A stretch of DNA of 64,000 nucleotides from Earliella scabrosa (GCA_022605405.1 JABYQQ010000013.1:1054001-1118000), one strand, 5' to 3'. Counted from the stretch's first letter, positions 1 to 14,694 are shown. The notes: generated by a model not told the origin, from the letters alone. Numbers and translations: made by a program.

Positions 1-1261
1 AAAATTTGGGAGAAGTGTATAGACGCAGTCAAAGGTGCGCTTGCGCCACCGCTTCGCGTTCTTTGTTCGTTCCGCTCAACCCGCATGCTACATGCATAAC
101 CTGATAGCCGCGAACGAGACGCTAGATATTGAGTACCGCGATGATAGGGCCTCGTGGGATGCATTCGTAACGAAGATTAATGACGCCCTCAATCCTCTCG
201 ACCTCGAATTCTCGCGCATGCACGACGAGATCAACGGGGTAGAGGTCTACGCGGTGGTACGTCCAATGTCGTGCTACCATATGGTTTTATGACTCTAGAC
301 GAACGCCGCAGGTGAACCGCAAGGGCGACGAGATTGCCCAAATGGCCACCGAGTACACTCCGCTCGAGATCGCATACTTCAAGGCTGTAGTACGCATTCC
401 GTCCCCGCTGAATTTGCGCCCATGCTGAACCTAAGACTCTAGGTTGAGCAGATCATGCTCGCACCCAACGAGTCCTTCTGTGTCTCATCGCTGGCCGCCC
501 TTCGCGAGGTCAACTCTCTCAAGTCGAGCATGACAAAGTCGCAGGCCGAGGCCACGCTCACGAGTTTTGTGGCCAAAGGCTGGTTGATGAAGAGCAGGTG
601 CGGAACTATTCCTATTCCTGTAGACGCACTACCCAACACATTCCCCGCAGACGTGGCCGCTATACGCTCTCCACACGTACAGTCATGGAACTACAGTCGT
701 ACCTCCGGTCAACGTACGAGAGCGAAGTGATTGAATGCACGATCTGCATGGAGGTCTGGCACATTTCTTTGTTACGCCGTGCAGAACGTCGCTTGCTTAC
801 CAGACGTACTTCCCCACTAGATTGTCACGCGCGGTGTGGCCTGCTACACACCCCAATGCAAGACCCGCCTTCACACCCACTGCTTCACCAACTACCGCCG
901 ACGGAACCACAATTGCCCCGCTTGCAAGGAAGATTGGACTGCTGGGAACAACCTCAGCAAGCTCCGGCCTGTGGGCGAGGCAGCCTTCAAGGAGGGCCAG
1001 GACAGCCGGCGCCGTGTGCCCAGGAATACCACTGAGGAACAGGAAGACGGGGAAGACGGCGCAGGAGAGGCAGCGGGCGAAGACGATGGGGATGGTGAGC
1101 CTGACCCGTCTCAAAACCAGCCGCCAGCGAAGCAACCGAATGGGAAAGGGAAAGGGAAAAAGAAGGCGACACGGGAGGAGAGCATGGAGGTGGACGAAGA
1201 CGAGGAGGACGAGGACTCGCCCCCACCACGGACCCAGCGGCGGAAGTCCTCTCGTCGCTGA
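1..1261 (+). CDS. nse1: Nse1, SMC5-SMC6 complex RING-like subunit (5' partial)
   Basis: Probable Nse1, the non-SMC subunit of the nuclear SMC5/6 DNA-repair complex, which pairs with Nse3 and carries a variant RING domain. The gene enters the window already in frame: the first 34 bases read KIWEKCIDAVK, an intron runs from 35 to 107, and the next exon continues with ETLDIEYRDD. Further exons give the winged-helix part (PLEIAYFKAV, SLKSSMTKSQAEATL, FVAKGWL) and then the zinc-binding part: CTICME, a short intron ending at 820, then ACYTPQCKTRLHTHCF and NCPACKEDW. This order of Cys and His residues is that of the Nse1 RING. The C-terminal 110 residues or so are acidic and Lys-rich (GKGKGKKK, DEDEEDED) and look disordered. 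The N-terminus lies off the window. It converges on the AAA ATPase gene with only about 135 bp between stops. Confidence 0.9.
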
Positions 1262-1396
1262 CCTCGAGCCGGTTTCCTCAGAACCCTCATTGAGCAGCCT
1301 CATGTTCTGCGCGTGGTGGCCCGAGTTTCCCGCGGTTCATCTGCCCCATTATATTATATCTACCTGTATATCGAGAATATGTCCTCCTCTAGTACA

Positions 1397-4300
1397 TTAG
1401 TCCCTCGCCGTTGTATCGGGTACGCTGTTATCTGAGCTAGAGTTTCCGGGCGTCGCAAAGCCGGGCTCTACTTTGCCCACTGGCGGCACGCTGACTTCGG
1501 GCGCGGGGACGGTGAAGCCAAAGCGGTCCTTGCCCCATACCTGCCGCTTCTTGGCCTTACGGCCCTCCCCGAACTCGTCGTTCCACTTGCGCAGCTCCGC
1601 GAGGCTGCCTAATGCTTCCGACGCAGACGGGGTAATCTCTTTGAGGGCCTGCTCGAAGTTCCGCCATGCCAACGAGCGGACGTGGGGGATCTCGGCGTCG
1701 ACCTTATCCTCCGAAGCTGATGAAGCCGAGACTGAATCTGGGGTTGCCGCTCCTGACGCAGGCTGCTCCTGGGCTTGAACGGTCGCATCTATCACCTCCA
1801 CAGCGGAGACTTGCGGGTGGGCCAGGTCGGGCGACGATTGGTCGGTTGCTCCATCGTCAACAGGCTTAACCTCATCTTTGACGGGCTGAGATGGCGCCGC
1901 TGACGTGTTTTGCCGCCACGGGACGGTTACGCGCTCTTTCACCGCGTCCAGGGCAGCGCTGACGCAGAGATCTGTGGCGAACGTCTGTCAGTAACCCAGG
2001 TACCTACGGATCACCCGGCCTGCGCGAGCGGAGACGATCAGGTTGAGGATGGAGACAAATACTCACGCTTCAGGTCGGAGCCAGAGAAGCTTTCGGTCTT
2101 CTTGGCCAGTTGCTTGAGGTCGACGTCGTCCACGAGGGTCTCGTCGCGAAGCAGGATCTTGAGAATCTCTGAAAGGGCATGCCGGATTGAGTGTGGGTTC
2201 GGATAGGCACGTAGATAGGAGGAGAAAAGAAAAGGGGTGTTGTTGTGGCAAGGATGGAAGGAACAATCAAAGTGGAAATACTTACCTTCGCGCTCCTTCT
2301 CGCCTGGCAGGTCCACGAGGAGCCGGCGTGGCAAGCGTCGGAGCACGGCGTCGTCGAGGTCAAATGGCCGGTTTGTCGCGCCGATGACGATCACGTTGCT
2401 GTCTTTCGAAGACTTCAGCCCATCCATCTCCTGCATGAATTCAGTAATCACTCCACGGTGGGCGATCGAGTTGCCGGACTCTCTCGACAGCCGCGCGCCA
2501 AACAGGGCATCGAGCTCGTCAATGAAGACGACGCAGGGAGATAACCGCCGGGCAAGCGAGAACACCGCCCGAACAAGCTTCTCGCCCTCGCCGACGTACT
2601 AAGGGACCGATCATCAGCATGGCTGAGGCAAGAAAGGAGCGAGGGGTTATAAAATCGTACCATGTCCATGATGTCCGAGGGGGAGACGACCAGCATCCTG
2701 CATCCGGCCTCTTTAGCGAGCGCACGGACCACTAGTGTCTTGCCAGTCCCAGGCGGGCCGAATAGAAGGCAACCAGTCATGCTGTGTTCCTTTAGGATCC
2801 CGTGCTGGAACGCGCCGGGATGCAACAGGGGCAGGGAGACCATAGTCCGGATAGAGTCAATAGTATGTGGCGGCAAGTGGACTTGGTTGAACGTGGTGGT
2901 GATAGTCGCTGTGAAAATCAGACTAGCGGTTAATAGATGCCCATCTTGGGTCTGGAGGGCCAAAATCACCTGTGTCGACAATGCACCCCAATAACCGCTG
3001 CTCGTGTTCATCCAAATCAGGGTTCCGTCTCAGCTTCTCGATAATTTCGTCCACGTCCGCTTCGTCCTCGACCTCGGCCCGTTCCTCCTCCTCGTTCTCG
3101 CGGGGAAGCTTTCCAGACGGGGGTGTGGCGAACAACGTCTTCCACAGGTCCTGGGTCGACCTATCGGCGGCCCAAGCGTCGAACACCGCAGACCACGGGA
3201 CGTGCGTGGGGTCAAGCAAGCGGTTCGAGGGAAGATACGCCCTGCTGGCAGCCATGACGCTCCCTACCGCTCTATCCGCGATGCGTTGTACGTTTGGCCA
3301 CACTTCGACCGTGCGCCCCCAGTGTTCCCAGAGTTGTATTCGGGTCTTGTCGTGCTCGCCGCCCTCCAGAGACTCGTCTGCAGGGTCCGGGATGTCTTCT
3401 AGCTCGTCCAGCACGCCGCCGACCTGCGCGACGCCCATGCGCATGACAAGCTCATTGATCTCGCGGCGCCTGGCCATGCGGCTCTCCCGCTCCTGTGGGA
3501 GGGAGCGTACGGTGGGGAAGACGAGGGAAGTCCGGAAGAATCCCAACCGATTATCTGATTCGGGGGAACCATGACTGCGACCAGCCAGCGCGCGAGAGAA
3601 CGCAGAGCCCAGGAACGGGGGCAGGCCTGGGAAGCCCTCCTGGCCTAGAACGACAACATTAGGTCGTCCTTTGGGACCGTCGCCCTCAGCGCTATCTTCG
3701 CCTGCTGAGTAAAGACGAGGCAGGTCCTCCGAGTTGCCTCGTGCCCACCGCTTCAGACGGCGCTGTATCCGCTTTTCCCGTGCCTTCTCGCTGTTGCTGT
3801 CTTCCCCGTACTCGTTCTGCGACTTCAGTGCTGCGGCAGCGGGCGCTGCGCCACCACTCGACCGGTTGGAGACGAGGTTAACCCCCTGGATGCTTGGTGC
3901 AGGAGCATGATGGTGTCCTTCGGGAACCAGGAAGGACGGGCTAATGCCGAAGACGATTGCGGTAGGATTCTGAACTGGAGAGGTCGACCGCGAGATGACA
4001 CCTTGCCGACGTTGTCGGACGGCTGCGAGCAGCGCTGGGTACCACACAGACGAAGAGGCAGCAAGGGTAGGGTAATCCTTGATGTATATGATGCGCGGTC
4101 TCCTCGACGGGGCTGGTGGCGACTCATCCATGTCACCGGAAGGTGGCGGCGGAGGTGCAGAGACGTTGATGAGGTCGTCGAAGAACACCCTGAGCCCGCT
4201 CACTGGCGTGCTCCTCGATGTCTCCAGTCGGGTGGTCCGTCGCGGGACGGCCGCCATGACGTGGACGGTCATCGGAGACAGCATGAATGGCCTTGGCTGG

Positions 4301-5165
4301 TCATCCTCCTCCTCTTCGTTGTCTCGTGGCGGGACCGGACGGACCGCGTCTCGTGAGGACGAAGATGCGAAGTGCAAGGGGTTATTGGGGAGCTGTAACA
4401 CGGACGCAGCTGTACAACGATGCGAGTCGGTCAGATCAAACACTATTCTTGCATGTATGCGTACGCATACAGAGGGATGGACGGGAACATACCTTTTCCA
4501 AAATGCCCGCATTCACCTGCAGCCAACTGTACGGCATCCAGCACTACTACGTCTGCACCTGTGTGCCGTGCCATCTCCTTGACGGTCTCGTCAAGGATGT
4601 AGTCGCCGCCCTCGATAGGACAATACAAGGCGAGTGTTGGCTCAACCAGAGGGCCATTTCCGGACGAGTAGGTAGCACGGTGCTGTGTCTGCGGGTGCAG
4701 GACTATATGCAGGTTGTGCAGCGCCTCGTTAAATATTTCCGGCGGAGGTAGCATCGTGCTGGATTGCGCTGAAGAGGCATCTTCGTGCGGGGCATCTTCC
4801 GGAGTCCAAAGGATGTTCAAGCCAGCAGGCAGCGGGACGGAGTCAACCTGGCTGCTCGTACTAGCAGCAGCTCGCGTTCGGCGTTTCGGCTTCTCTTCCG
4901 CATCCTCGGGTGGTGGTGGTGGTGTCTCTGCAGCGGCAGGTGGGGGTGCAGACGGTGGAGGTGCACCATTTGAGCCTTCTAGTGGGTCATGAACCGGTGT
5001 CTCGGATGAGATAGCACGCCTGGAGAGTCGCGGGGCAGATTGAGATGAAGCACGGTCTTTCCGAGGGTAGCGGAGGGCGTGTGTCGACGAAAGTTGGGCA
5101 CGGTGAAAGTTGGGCAGAGTCTTGACCAGAGACCGTGTTCGCCGGGCGAGAAGATGAGACCGCAT
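1397..5165 (-). CDS. Mitochondrial Msp1/ATAD1-like AAA ATPase
   Basis: A large, spliced AAA+ ATPase. The AAA core is close to the C-terminus: Walker A GPPGTGKT, then YVGEGEK across a splice junction, Walker B CVVFIDELDALFG, sensor region VIGATNRPFDLD, arginine fingers in VLRRLPRRL, and the C-terminal lid DLKQLAKKTESFSGSDL. The stretch before the core (DEHEQRLLGCIVD, HPGAFQHGILK) matches the fungal mitochondrial AAA family related to Msp1. The chosen start gives MRSHLLARRTRSLVK, an Arg-rich and acid-free leader typical of a mitochondrial presequence. An upstream in-frame Met at 5240 would put a less typical leader in front. The N-terminal 600 residues or so are low in recognisable domains and rich in Pro and acidic residues. 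By family it probably acts on membrane proteins in mitochondria; that role is inference. Confidence 0.82.
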
Positions 5166-5454
5166 CCAACCGAATGACCAAAAACGCGACAAGCAAAGCA
5201 GTGGAGGAAAGGAGCCCAATCCGCGGCACGCTCTCGACACGGTCGTGGCTGGTAGATTTTGCAGGCGCCCATGACACGAGCCGTATTTCCGTCAAGACGC
5301 CCACACCGGTGCTTTCGTCGTGGCAAGGTTCGTGACATTATGAGACCTATATAGACTATGGTGCTGGTTCGTAGGAGTGTCTATGGAGAGCATATCCATA
5401 CGTATAGTAGAGGGGAAGTCAGAGCAGGACGGTCCACAAACCCAACAACAACAA

Positions 5455-6457
5455 TCAATCCTTCTTCGAGTTCAACAACTCCTCCCTTGCCTTCGCCCGC
5501 TCCGCCAGATCGACGCCGACCAAGATCTTCGACGCCTTCCATAGCTGCACAAGATTCACAAAGTTTTTGTAGGCGCAGATAGGGAATGAGATGTAGGCCA
5601 TGAGTTGCGGCCAGGTGTAGCTGGCTAGCGCGCCAGAGATCCCAAGCTCGGAGAGCGGGGTGTGGACCCACTTCATGAGATAGAGGGAGATGTAGAACAG
5701 CTCATTGCCTGCGCAGACAATGAAGAGAGTGCGCTTGAAGAAGAACACGGTCGGTCGTTGCCAGTAACGAGATCTGAAAATGGTACTCACAGGGTCATAG
5801 TAGGCTCGCAGTAAACGACTGACGTCACCGTCCACCTGCTTGTGGCTTTTCGAGCCTGTCACAAGGGAACTATCTCGCGTGTTCATAACGCCTCAAGCAC
5901 ACGAGCCACTGGCAAACGTACCTGTTCATATGCATGTAGTGACTGCTGAAGTCGAGCGTGATGAGGAATTGGAACGCGAGGGCCCATTCGGGATATGCAG
6001 AGGTGAGATAGCAGAGGAGGCATGATGTTGTGCAACTTCGCGTGCTGAATTCAAGCTCGGTACGACAGCGAGATGGCAGGAGAAACTCACCGGTCAGTGA
6101 CCATGTCCAACACCGCCCCAAACTTCGACGCCTGACCCAATGCTCTTGCAGCATGTCCATCGAACGCGTCCAGCAAACAGGAGATACAGTACAGCACTGT
6201 ACAATACTTGGGATGGTAGCTCATATAGTGCAAAGACAGAGCCGCAAGGATGATACGCGAGTACCCTGTACAAGCAATAGCTCTTGAGCAAACAGGGGGA
6301 GTTGAGCATGAGCAGACTGACCGATAAGGTTGGGCACGAAGAGGAAGACATTCTCCGAATACGTCTGGGCCGTGGCGAGGTCGACAGCGACCTTTGCGTC
6401 GACGATGTCAATGGATGGCCGCCTTCTCGTCACAACCGTAGGACCGTTGGAGGACAT
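5455..6457 (-). CDS. PIS1: Phosphatidylinositol synthase (CDP-diacylglycerol-inositol 3-phosphatidyltransferase)
   Basis: Makes phosphatidylinositol from CDP-diacylglycerol and myo-inositol in the ER and outer mitochondrial membranes. The CDP-alcohol phosphotransferase signature is split by introns but readable: LLDAFDGHAARALGQ followed by SKFGAVLDMVTDR, giving the DG..AR........G...D...D pattern. The N-terminus starts MSSNGPTVVTRRR and soon reaches the first membrane segment, NVFLFVPNLIG. The C-terminal exon holds two hydrophobic segments and ends in a Lys/Glu-rich tail (AKAREELLNSKKD). Length, about 250 residues, is close to fungal Pis1. The start was chosen because it directly precedes the conserved first segment; an ORF extension to 6685 shows no Pis1 similarity and probably is 5' UTR. 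Confidence 0.92.
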
Positions 6458-8358
6458 GATGAGCGTTGGGGATAATGGACGCGCCCACGTAGGAGGAATT
6501 AGCAGAGGATTAGTATGGCCGGGCGGCACGGACGTACGTGATGCGGCGCTCGACTCGGCAAACACGCACGTCACGCGCACGTCCTGTACACCCTCGTCAC
6601 ACGGACTTGTCACTGCGGTTCCGACTTCAATTCCGATTCCACCCTCCCCGAGCTCGAGCTCGTCTAGCAAACCTCCTCTGAACATCCACTACTAAGTCGA
6701 ATGCTGATCAGTACACGACGCACGTCCTTTTTGGTAAGGCGCGGAGGGGCTTCTTGTGACCTCCATTGGTGTGAATAATCTTCATGACTAGAGTCTGTTC
6801 CGAGTTCGGATGCATGTTCCCCTAAACGGCCCGATGACCTGAACGGGCGATGATATAATATTGATATGCCATCGCCTTCAAGCTATGACTTCTGAGTATC
6901 TGCGGACTGCGGACTGCCATCGCTGGCTGCGTCGCTACTGCTGCATATTGACATGGTCAGTAGAGAACCGGTAGTTGACGGTATCACTTCGAAGACCATG
7001 TATTGCTTGCGAGTCACACAGCTTCAGCCTTCGCGCCCATGGGATCCGCCGACGAAGATCAAAGAGGTCTGTGCTAGCCAATGATTGTTCGACGAATTAC
7101 CTGCACCAACGTGGACCTCCAATTGATTCACGCCTGCTGAGAGCACTGTATAGTCATGTATGTATGACTGTGAGCGTTGAGCTAGCCTTTTGGAGCAGTA
7201 GCCAGCGGTTCACGCAGATACAGGCATGTATGACCGCGCACCCCACCACTGTGTGGGATACAACATGCCTATTGCAGCAGCTTGGTCTCCCGGCGACTAT
7301 AGCATGTCCCAGCCTGGTCCCACCCCTTGGGAAGTCAGCGAAGTTAACCCAAAGTCAGCCGGACGACGCTCAAACCGCAATGTAAACACCACGGGGAGCC
7401 GTCGCGATAAACGATCTGATAAGCATCAGCGGCAGCGCTCTCTGCTGCCCGGTGCTTGGAGATGCCACTGGGAATATCGCGTGCACATTGACAGCCCTGT
7501 GGGAGATGCGGGGGACATGAGGTGGGTTATTCTGGTTTCCTGTGAGGATATGGCTCGTTCAAACAACACGTTGGACAGATAGGGGATATCATGTGAATGA
7601 CCGGACCACGAAGATGCATGGCGTTTGAAAGAGGCTTTCAGACAGGGAACAAGGTCGTCGGTCTGGAAGCGGATGCTCGTCGCAACTCCGCGCGAGATGC
7701 CGAACTAAGGTACCATGACGAACATCGCCGGTGCGCGAGCTCCAGCCTCCCAATCAGAACAGATGTCGGAGTTGTGGAATTGTGTGCAGTTGGCGTCCCT
7801 GAAAACCAGGGTCACTGCGCGGAGCCAAAACAAGGGTTAACGCGAACGCTCTAACGACGACTTACCTAACACAGCGGCCTGAGAGCTTCGGGCGCTAATG
7901 CGCCCTGAGATGCATGGCGAAGCTTCTACGAAGCGATCATTATCCGAGTACATCCACCTTCCTGACCACATCGTCCATGTCCGCGCAACGAGGTGGCGTC
8001 GAAGAGAGAACGACGCAGATACGGACGACTGAATGCGGACGAGAGTCTGGGCGAGGCGGCGGGGGAGGACCATATGGAGAAAGCCGAGGATGGGCCGATC
8101 TGAGACATGGGCGTGATGATGACGTGCGGGGAGATTGGTCAGATCACCCATCCGAGTCGCTTGCAGGCGACACAGCGCGGCTGTTGTACGCTGCATTCAC
8201 AACGACGAGGACGAGGACGTCGATAGGCCGCAGAAAGGTAACGCCTACCGTTTCCCATTCAGACAGGAACGGGCACTCTTCGTGGACGCTCACACCCCAA
8301 TCTGCCAGCAAATCACAGCCCGGACAGCTGCCGTTGTTCCCTTCGCACTGAATCCATA
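6458..8358. other. 1.9-kb intergenic stretch, no gene supported
   Basis: Divergent promoter region between the phosphatidylinositol synthase and kynurenine monooxygenase genes. Short open frames exist (for example 7226-7582 plus and 7837-8196 minus), but none continues across plausible introns into a recognisable domain. A short tandem (TGCGGACTGCGGACTGCC, near 6902) is the only repeat noticed. The 5' UTRs of both flanking genes must lie here. The length is large compared with most gaps in this window. Confidence 0.5.
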
Positions 8359-10372
<2,014 letters not shown>

Positions 10373-11112
10373 TCTGTGAACGTGCATACATAGAGATGAC
10401 CAACAACCAAGCCTGTCACTAGTGCGTGTCGGCCTCTGTTCTGGACCTCGCGCAGGGGCCGCCGCCGATAATTAAATGTCGTAATCGTCGCACGCCGCGG
10501 GAAAACCGCTCCTGTCGCGGGCGATGGCGATCTTCTCGCCCCGCTGTCTAACAGGTGCCCACATGGGTCCGGCTTTCTGGTTGGACATTTTGTGGGATTT
10601 CGGAGAATTTTTAGCGACGTGATATCGCGCAGGTGGCCTGCACGCCCAGGCAGCACGGCCCGACGCTTCCTCGGGTAGAGGGCAGGGTGCACCCTCGGAG
10701 GCGGGTGCAGAGCTCGATGGCAGAATACGCCCACGGCACGGAGCCTTTGCCGAGGCTGCAGGCCCAGGATGCCCGCCGAGTGCTTGTGAATATGACTTGT
10801 TCGCCACGGCAGAAGGATCATGTATTGCTCGTAAGCTGCAGTGTGGGAATGGGAAAGCATGAGGAACGACGAGAACAGTAAAGGAGATGGTCGTAGCATA
10901 TAGTTCAGCCAATAGTCAGGTGGTAGATGGGGCAATAGGGGAGGAGGGCGGTCATAAGCGAGTTGTACGGTGTTCATGGCGGGCGGCGATAAATATACAG
11001 TACAGGACGAGCGTGGTCGGGAGCGGTGACGGAGCTCCGGGTGTGCTCGGGCAGGATGCGTAGGCGGTGGGAGGGTAGAGGTCGTGGACGTATAGGAGCA
11101 TGGCGACGGCAT
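10373..11112. other. Convergent 3' region, no gene supported
   Basis: Lies between the stop of the kynurenine monooxygenase gene and the stop of the AT-hook gene, so it should hold two 3' UTRs. Open frames on the minus strand here (to 292 codons) are rich in Ser, Pro and Arg without any domain pattern, as expected for antisense reading of GC-rich DNA. Confidence 0.5.
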
Positions 11113-11699
11113 TCAACTCGAGTCCTTCCGTGGCCGACCGCGCTTCTTCTTCGGTGGGTCTGCCGCCGCCGCTGTGCTGGATTCGCCCTCGCCGCCTCCG
11201 GAGCTCTCCGGAAGGGGGTTCTTACGAGGACGGCCTCTCTTCCTCTTGGGTGGCGGCTCCGAGGAGCCTGCACCTTCGGGTTTGTCCTCCTCCGCCTTCC
11301 TCTATGAAATCAGCGCTGGAGATCAGAACACGAGACGGACGCGAACCACGAGGATATATCTCACCTTCGGCGGTCTGCCCCTCGGCCTCTTGGCGGGAGG
11401 CTCGGTGGAGGTGCCGCCAGTGGCGGCACGAGCAGCCTCTGCAGCGATGGTCTTCTTGTTCTTGCTGCCAGGAGGACGACCGCGCTTGCGCTTGGGAGGA
11501 GGGTCGGCCTGGGCAGCTGAGATCGCAAGATCAAGTGGTAGGTGAGTCGGGCGCTTGCGAGGATAGGCTTGTAGAGCGGAACGGAGGTAGACGGCAGCTA
11601 ACCTGGCTCGGCCTCGCCTGCAGTGTCGTCGATCTCGTCGAGGTCGTTGTCGACCTTGGACTGCTCGCTGGCGGCCCTTTCCTCCGGGGACGCAGGCAT
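11113..11699 (-). CDS. Small protein with four AT-hooks (HMGA-like)
   Basis: About 146 residues from three exons: an acidic start (MPASPEERAASEQSK, DNDLDEIDD), then four AT-hook motifs, each with the GRP core that inserts into the minor groove of AT-rich DNA. The hooks read KRKRGRPPGSK, KRPRGRPPK, KRKRGRPRKN and KKKRGRPRKDSS. Each is preceded by [DE]PP and a Lys, so the protein looks built from one repeated unit of about 25-30 residues separated by Ala/Gly/Ser linkers. Exon joins are at 11603 (codon split GCT) and near 11365 to 11305 (phase 0). A nuclear chromatin-binding role is inferred from the motifs only; no other domain is present. It is transcribed divergently from Yos9. Confidence 0.85.
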
Positions 11700-12552
11700 G
11701 GGAGGTGAGGAGGACGGCGGGGGAGGGAGGAGAGGCCGGATGAAGGGAAGAAGGAAAACGCGACAAGGGCTCGTTTTAACGAGGAAATCGTCCACAGGAA
11801 TTCTCGCGTGCAGAACGCCCAAAAGAGGGCTTTATTATATTATCTCGAGAACGTCCAGAGAGAATCATCATCCTCGAATTCTGCCTCTGTACGTAATTTA
11901 CGTCTCACTGCGAATATATTCAAAACGGATGCCAGCCTCCTCTTTCGCCCCCGCCTCCTCCCCGTCCCCCGGCCGCCTCCGCCCCGCGCTGCCTGCGCCC
12001 GCGGCCAGCGGCGTGCTGCACAGTCCGGGCGACGGGCGAGGGCACTACAGCCCCCGAGCGAGCCCGTGCGCACATGTGAACGTCGTGATGAGAGTATTCG
12101 CCCAAAAATCAGATAACGCCGGCTCACATGCAGTCCTGGTGGCCAGTCTCGCAGGACGAGCAGCCGATCGGCTCAGCCCCATCTGCATCAGCTTTCGCAG
12201 ACGACGAGCGAGGTCGATTCCCGGATGATGGGCGTACCTGAGACGCGAGAGCCCCGAGGGCGGCGACGACGACGACGACAACGGCCCCCTCGACGCCGCG
12301 CGCAATGTCGTCCCCGCGGGCGAGCCAAACCGCGCCAAACGGACACAAGCACGTTCAGTCGGCAACCACCCACCATCGCGGAAGATAAGCGACCTCCGCC
12401 TTAATCCCCGCCACCGCGCGTCTACAGCGCGTCTAATCAATTACACGCAACGTGTTCACTGTGCTCTGCCGCCCCGCCCTCTGCCACCGTCTTCGTCCAC
12501 GTCCCAGCGCATACACCCTCCTCTCCCCTCCCTGGCCGCCCTGTGCCGCCTC
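11700..12552. other. Divergent promoter region, AT-hook gene / Yos9
   Basis: About 850 bp between two gene starts. It holds AT-rich stretches near 11830 and 11890-11930, embedded in GC-rich DNA. Open frames on both strands have no recognisable domain. Both promoters and 5' UTRs must be here; I see no clear TATA box. Confidence 0.45.
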
Positions 12553-14370
12553 ATGCTCCCCGTCGCACTCGTCCACCTCTCCCTCGCCGCCCTCGCCGCC
12601 GCCCGCCTCCACCACTCGCGCGTCCCCGAGGACCCGTTCGCGTTCCCCAAGTACCGTGTCTCCTTCCTCAATGGTCTCCCGCTCCTCAACGAAACCGCCG
12701 AGCGTTGGCTCGAGGACGGTCTGCGCGGAGGGGAGCTAGAGTTCCTTGACCAGCCCTGGCGCGAATCTCCATGGCCCGCGAACCCGCTCAAGAGCATCGA
12801 AGGCTCCGACGATCCCTCGCCTGATGTCTGTACACCGTGTGCGCTGCCCCTCGTACGCTGTGAGCTGATGGGCCCCTTCCGCGCAGGCAGCCTCGACGCA
12901 GGATTCCAAGTACACTCTGCAGCAAATGAAGCTCGGTCCAAAGTCCTCGTTCCTGTGTTTAATCCCTCCACCGCCGAAGGATTCCCCCGTGGTCGAAGAG
13001 CCTCCGACCGAGGTCGCCACACCCGTGCATAGCTGGTCCCTGCTCCAGCCCTTATCCGGAACATGTCTCTACGTAAGTTTCGCCTATGAATGAATGCACT
13101 CTCGCCGCCGACCGTCCGATTACAGCACCGACAAGGGTGGTTCACATACTCGTATTGTCACAATTCCCATGTCCGTCAGTTTCACGAGCTGCACCACCAG
13201 CAGATGCCCGTTACAGGTGACGCATGCCCCCCTTGCCCTGCCATAACTTGTGCTAACCGGCACCGCGCCCGACTCCAGGCGAGTACAAGCCAGAAGAGGA
13301 TCCGGAGGTACGCGCACCCCTCGTGACTCTCGCCCCATGCTGCACCATTTCTAATCTGACGTCCCGACGTGTGCATCCCAGTGGGAAGCGTACACGCTCG
13401 GGCGCGCTCCTCCAACGCTCGAGGCCGGAGCCGAGCTGACCACTGCCGAAGTTGCTGCGGCAGCTAACCTCGAGCTCGCCCGAGGGGCCGGTTCGCGCTA
13501 CCTCGTCCAGCGCTGGGGCGACGGCACGTACTGCGACAAAACGGGCAGAAAGCGCGAAGTCGAGATCCAGGCAGGTCCCTCCTTCCTTTCCGACCGCTTT
13601 TCTGCCGTGCTCACCCGCTCGCCGTCCCTGCGCCTCCCTCCCGCTTGCGTGTGTTGTAGTTCCACTGCTCGATGACGATGACGGACACGATCCTCTTCGT
13701 GAAGGAGACGCAGACGTGCCATTACGTGCTGCACATCGCCACCCCGCGCCTGTGCGGCGAGCCCGGGTTCAAGTCGCGCATCGACGCCGAGGAGGAGCAC
13801 TACATCCGCTGCCGCGAGGTCGTCAGCCCCGAGGAGTACGAGCGCGTCGACCGCTCGCTCCCGGCCGCCGCCCAGCCGATGAAAAGAATCCGGCCCCAGA
13901 AGAAGGTGATCGCGCCACCGCCAGCCCCCGAGTCCGCGAAGAACAAAGAAGAGGGGAAGAAGGCCGCGGACCCGCTCGCGCTCGCGCACTCGGACGTCCT
14001 CCGCAAGGCGCTGGAGCGCCTCCTCGCGGCGCGCCAGGACGCGGCCGCGGGCGACTCGCACATCGTCGTCGAGCGGCTTCCGGACGGCGAGGGTGGGTTC
14101 ATGGTCGAGCTCTTGGACTTGGACGAGCTGGGAGGCGAGGGCGAGGGCGAGGATGGCGAGGTTTACGACTTTTTCCTGGACGACGAGCCTGAGTATGCGG
14201 ACTACGAGGCCCGGCTGGCGGACATACTTCGTGCCGCTGGCCACAAGCTCAAGGGCGATAAGGCACACTCAAACTCGAGAAGAGGCTCGGACGCGGATGC
14301 AGAAGAAGAGGACGCCCCAGCGAGTGGCAAGACGAAGGGTCGGGCGAGAAAGCCCCGCGAAGAGCTGTGA
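12553..14370 (+). CDS. YOS9: Yos9/OS-9, ER lectin of glycoprotein degradation
   Basis: Probable ER-lumen lectin that hands misfolded glycoproteins to the Hrd1 ubiquitin ligase. It begins with a signal peptide (LPVALVHLSLAALAAARL). The mannose-6-phosphate receptor homology domain is spread over several exons: GTCLYHRQGWFTYSYCHN, RQFHELH, then YLVQRWGDGTYCDKTGRKRE, EVEIQFHCSM and CHYVLHIATPRLC. This keeps the Gln, Arg, Glu and Tyr expected to contact mannose and the paired cysteines. A Pro/Lys-rich and acidic C-terminal half follows (DLDELGGEGEGEDGE). The protein ends PREEL, which fits the ER-retention pattern [KRHQSA][DENQ]EL. Introns of about 50-60 nt separate the domain pieces. Confidence 0.9.
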
Positions 14371-14671
14371 GGGTGATGCGGTCGTGTGTGTGTACGTACC
14401 GAGCTCGGGCTGCTTCGTGTATACTCGTCATGATGTTTCCGCCAATTGGATACTTTGGCAACTCTCTCCGTACGGTGGGAGGCGTTCTGGAGACGCTGCA
14501 TCGTCAATGTCCGTGCTAGAAGAACGCACTTAACACCGCGGCACTTCCGCTCGGCAAGGGCCATGTTACACGGTCAGAACAAAATCAGAAGTCAGAACAA
14601 ACAATCGCAAGCCGCACACGGACACAACCACACAACCGCCCGGCCAGGGGGAGCAAACCCTCGGTCAGGGT

Positions 14672-14694
14672 CCACCCCCACCCCCACCCCCACC
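14672..14694. repeat. C-rich tandem repeat (CCCCCA units)
   Basis: Three copies of CCCCCA flanked by further CCA/CCC groups. The complementary strand has three runs of five G and could form a G-quadruplex with a nearby fourth run. Confidence 0.8.
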
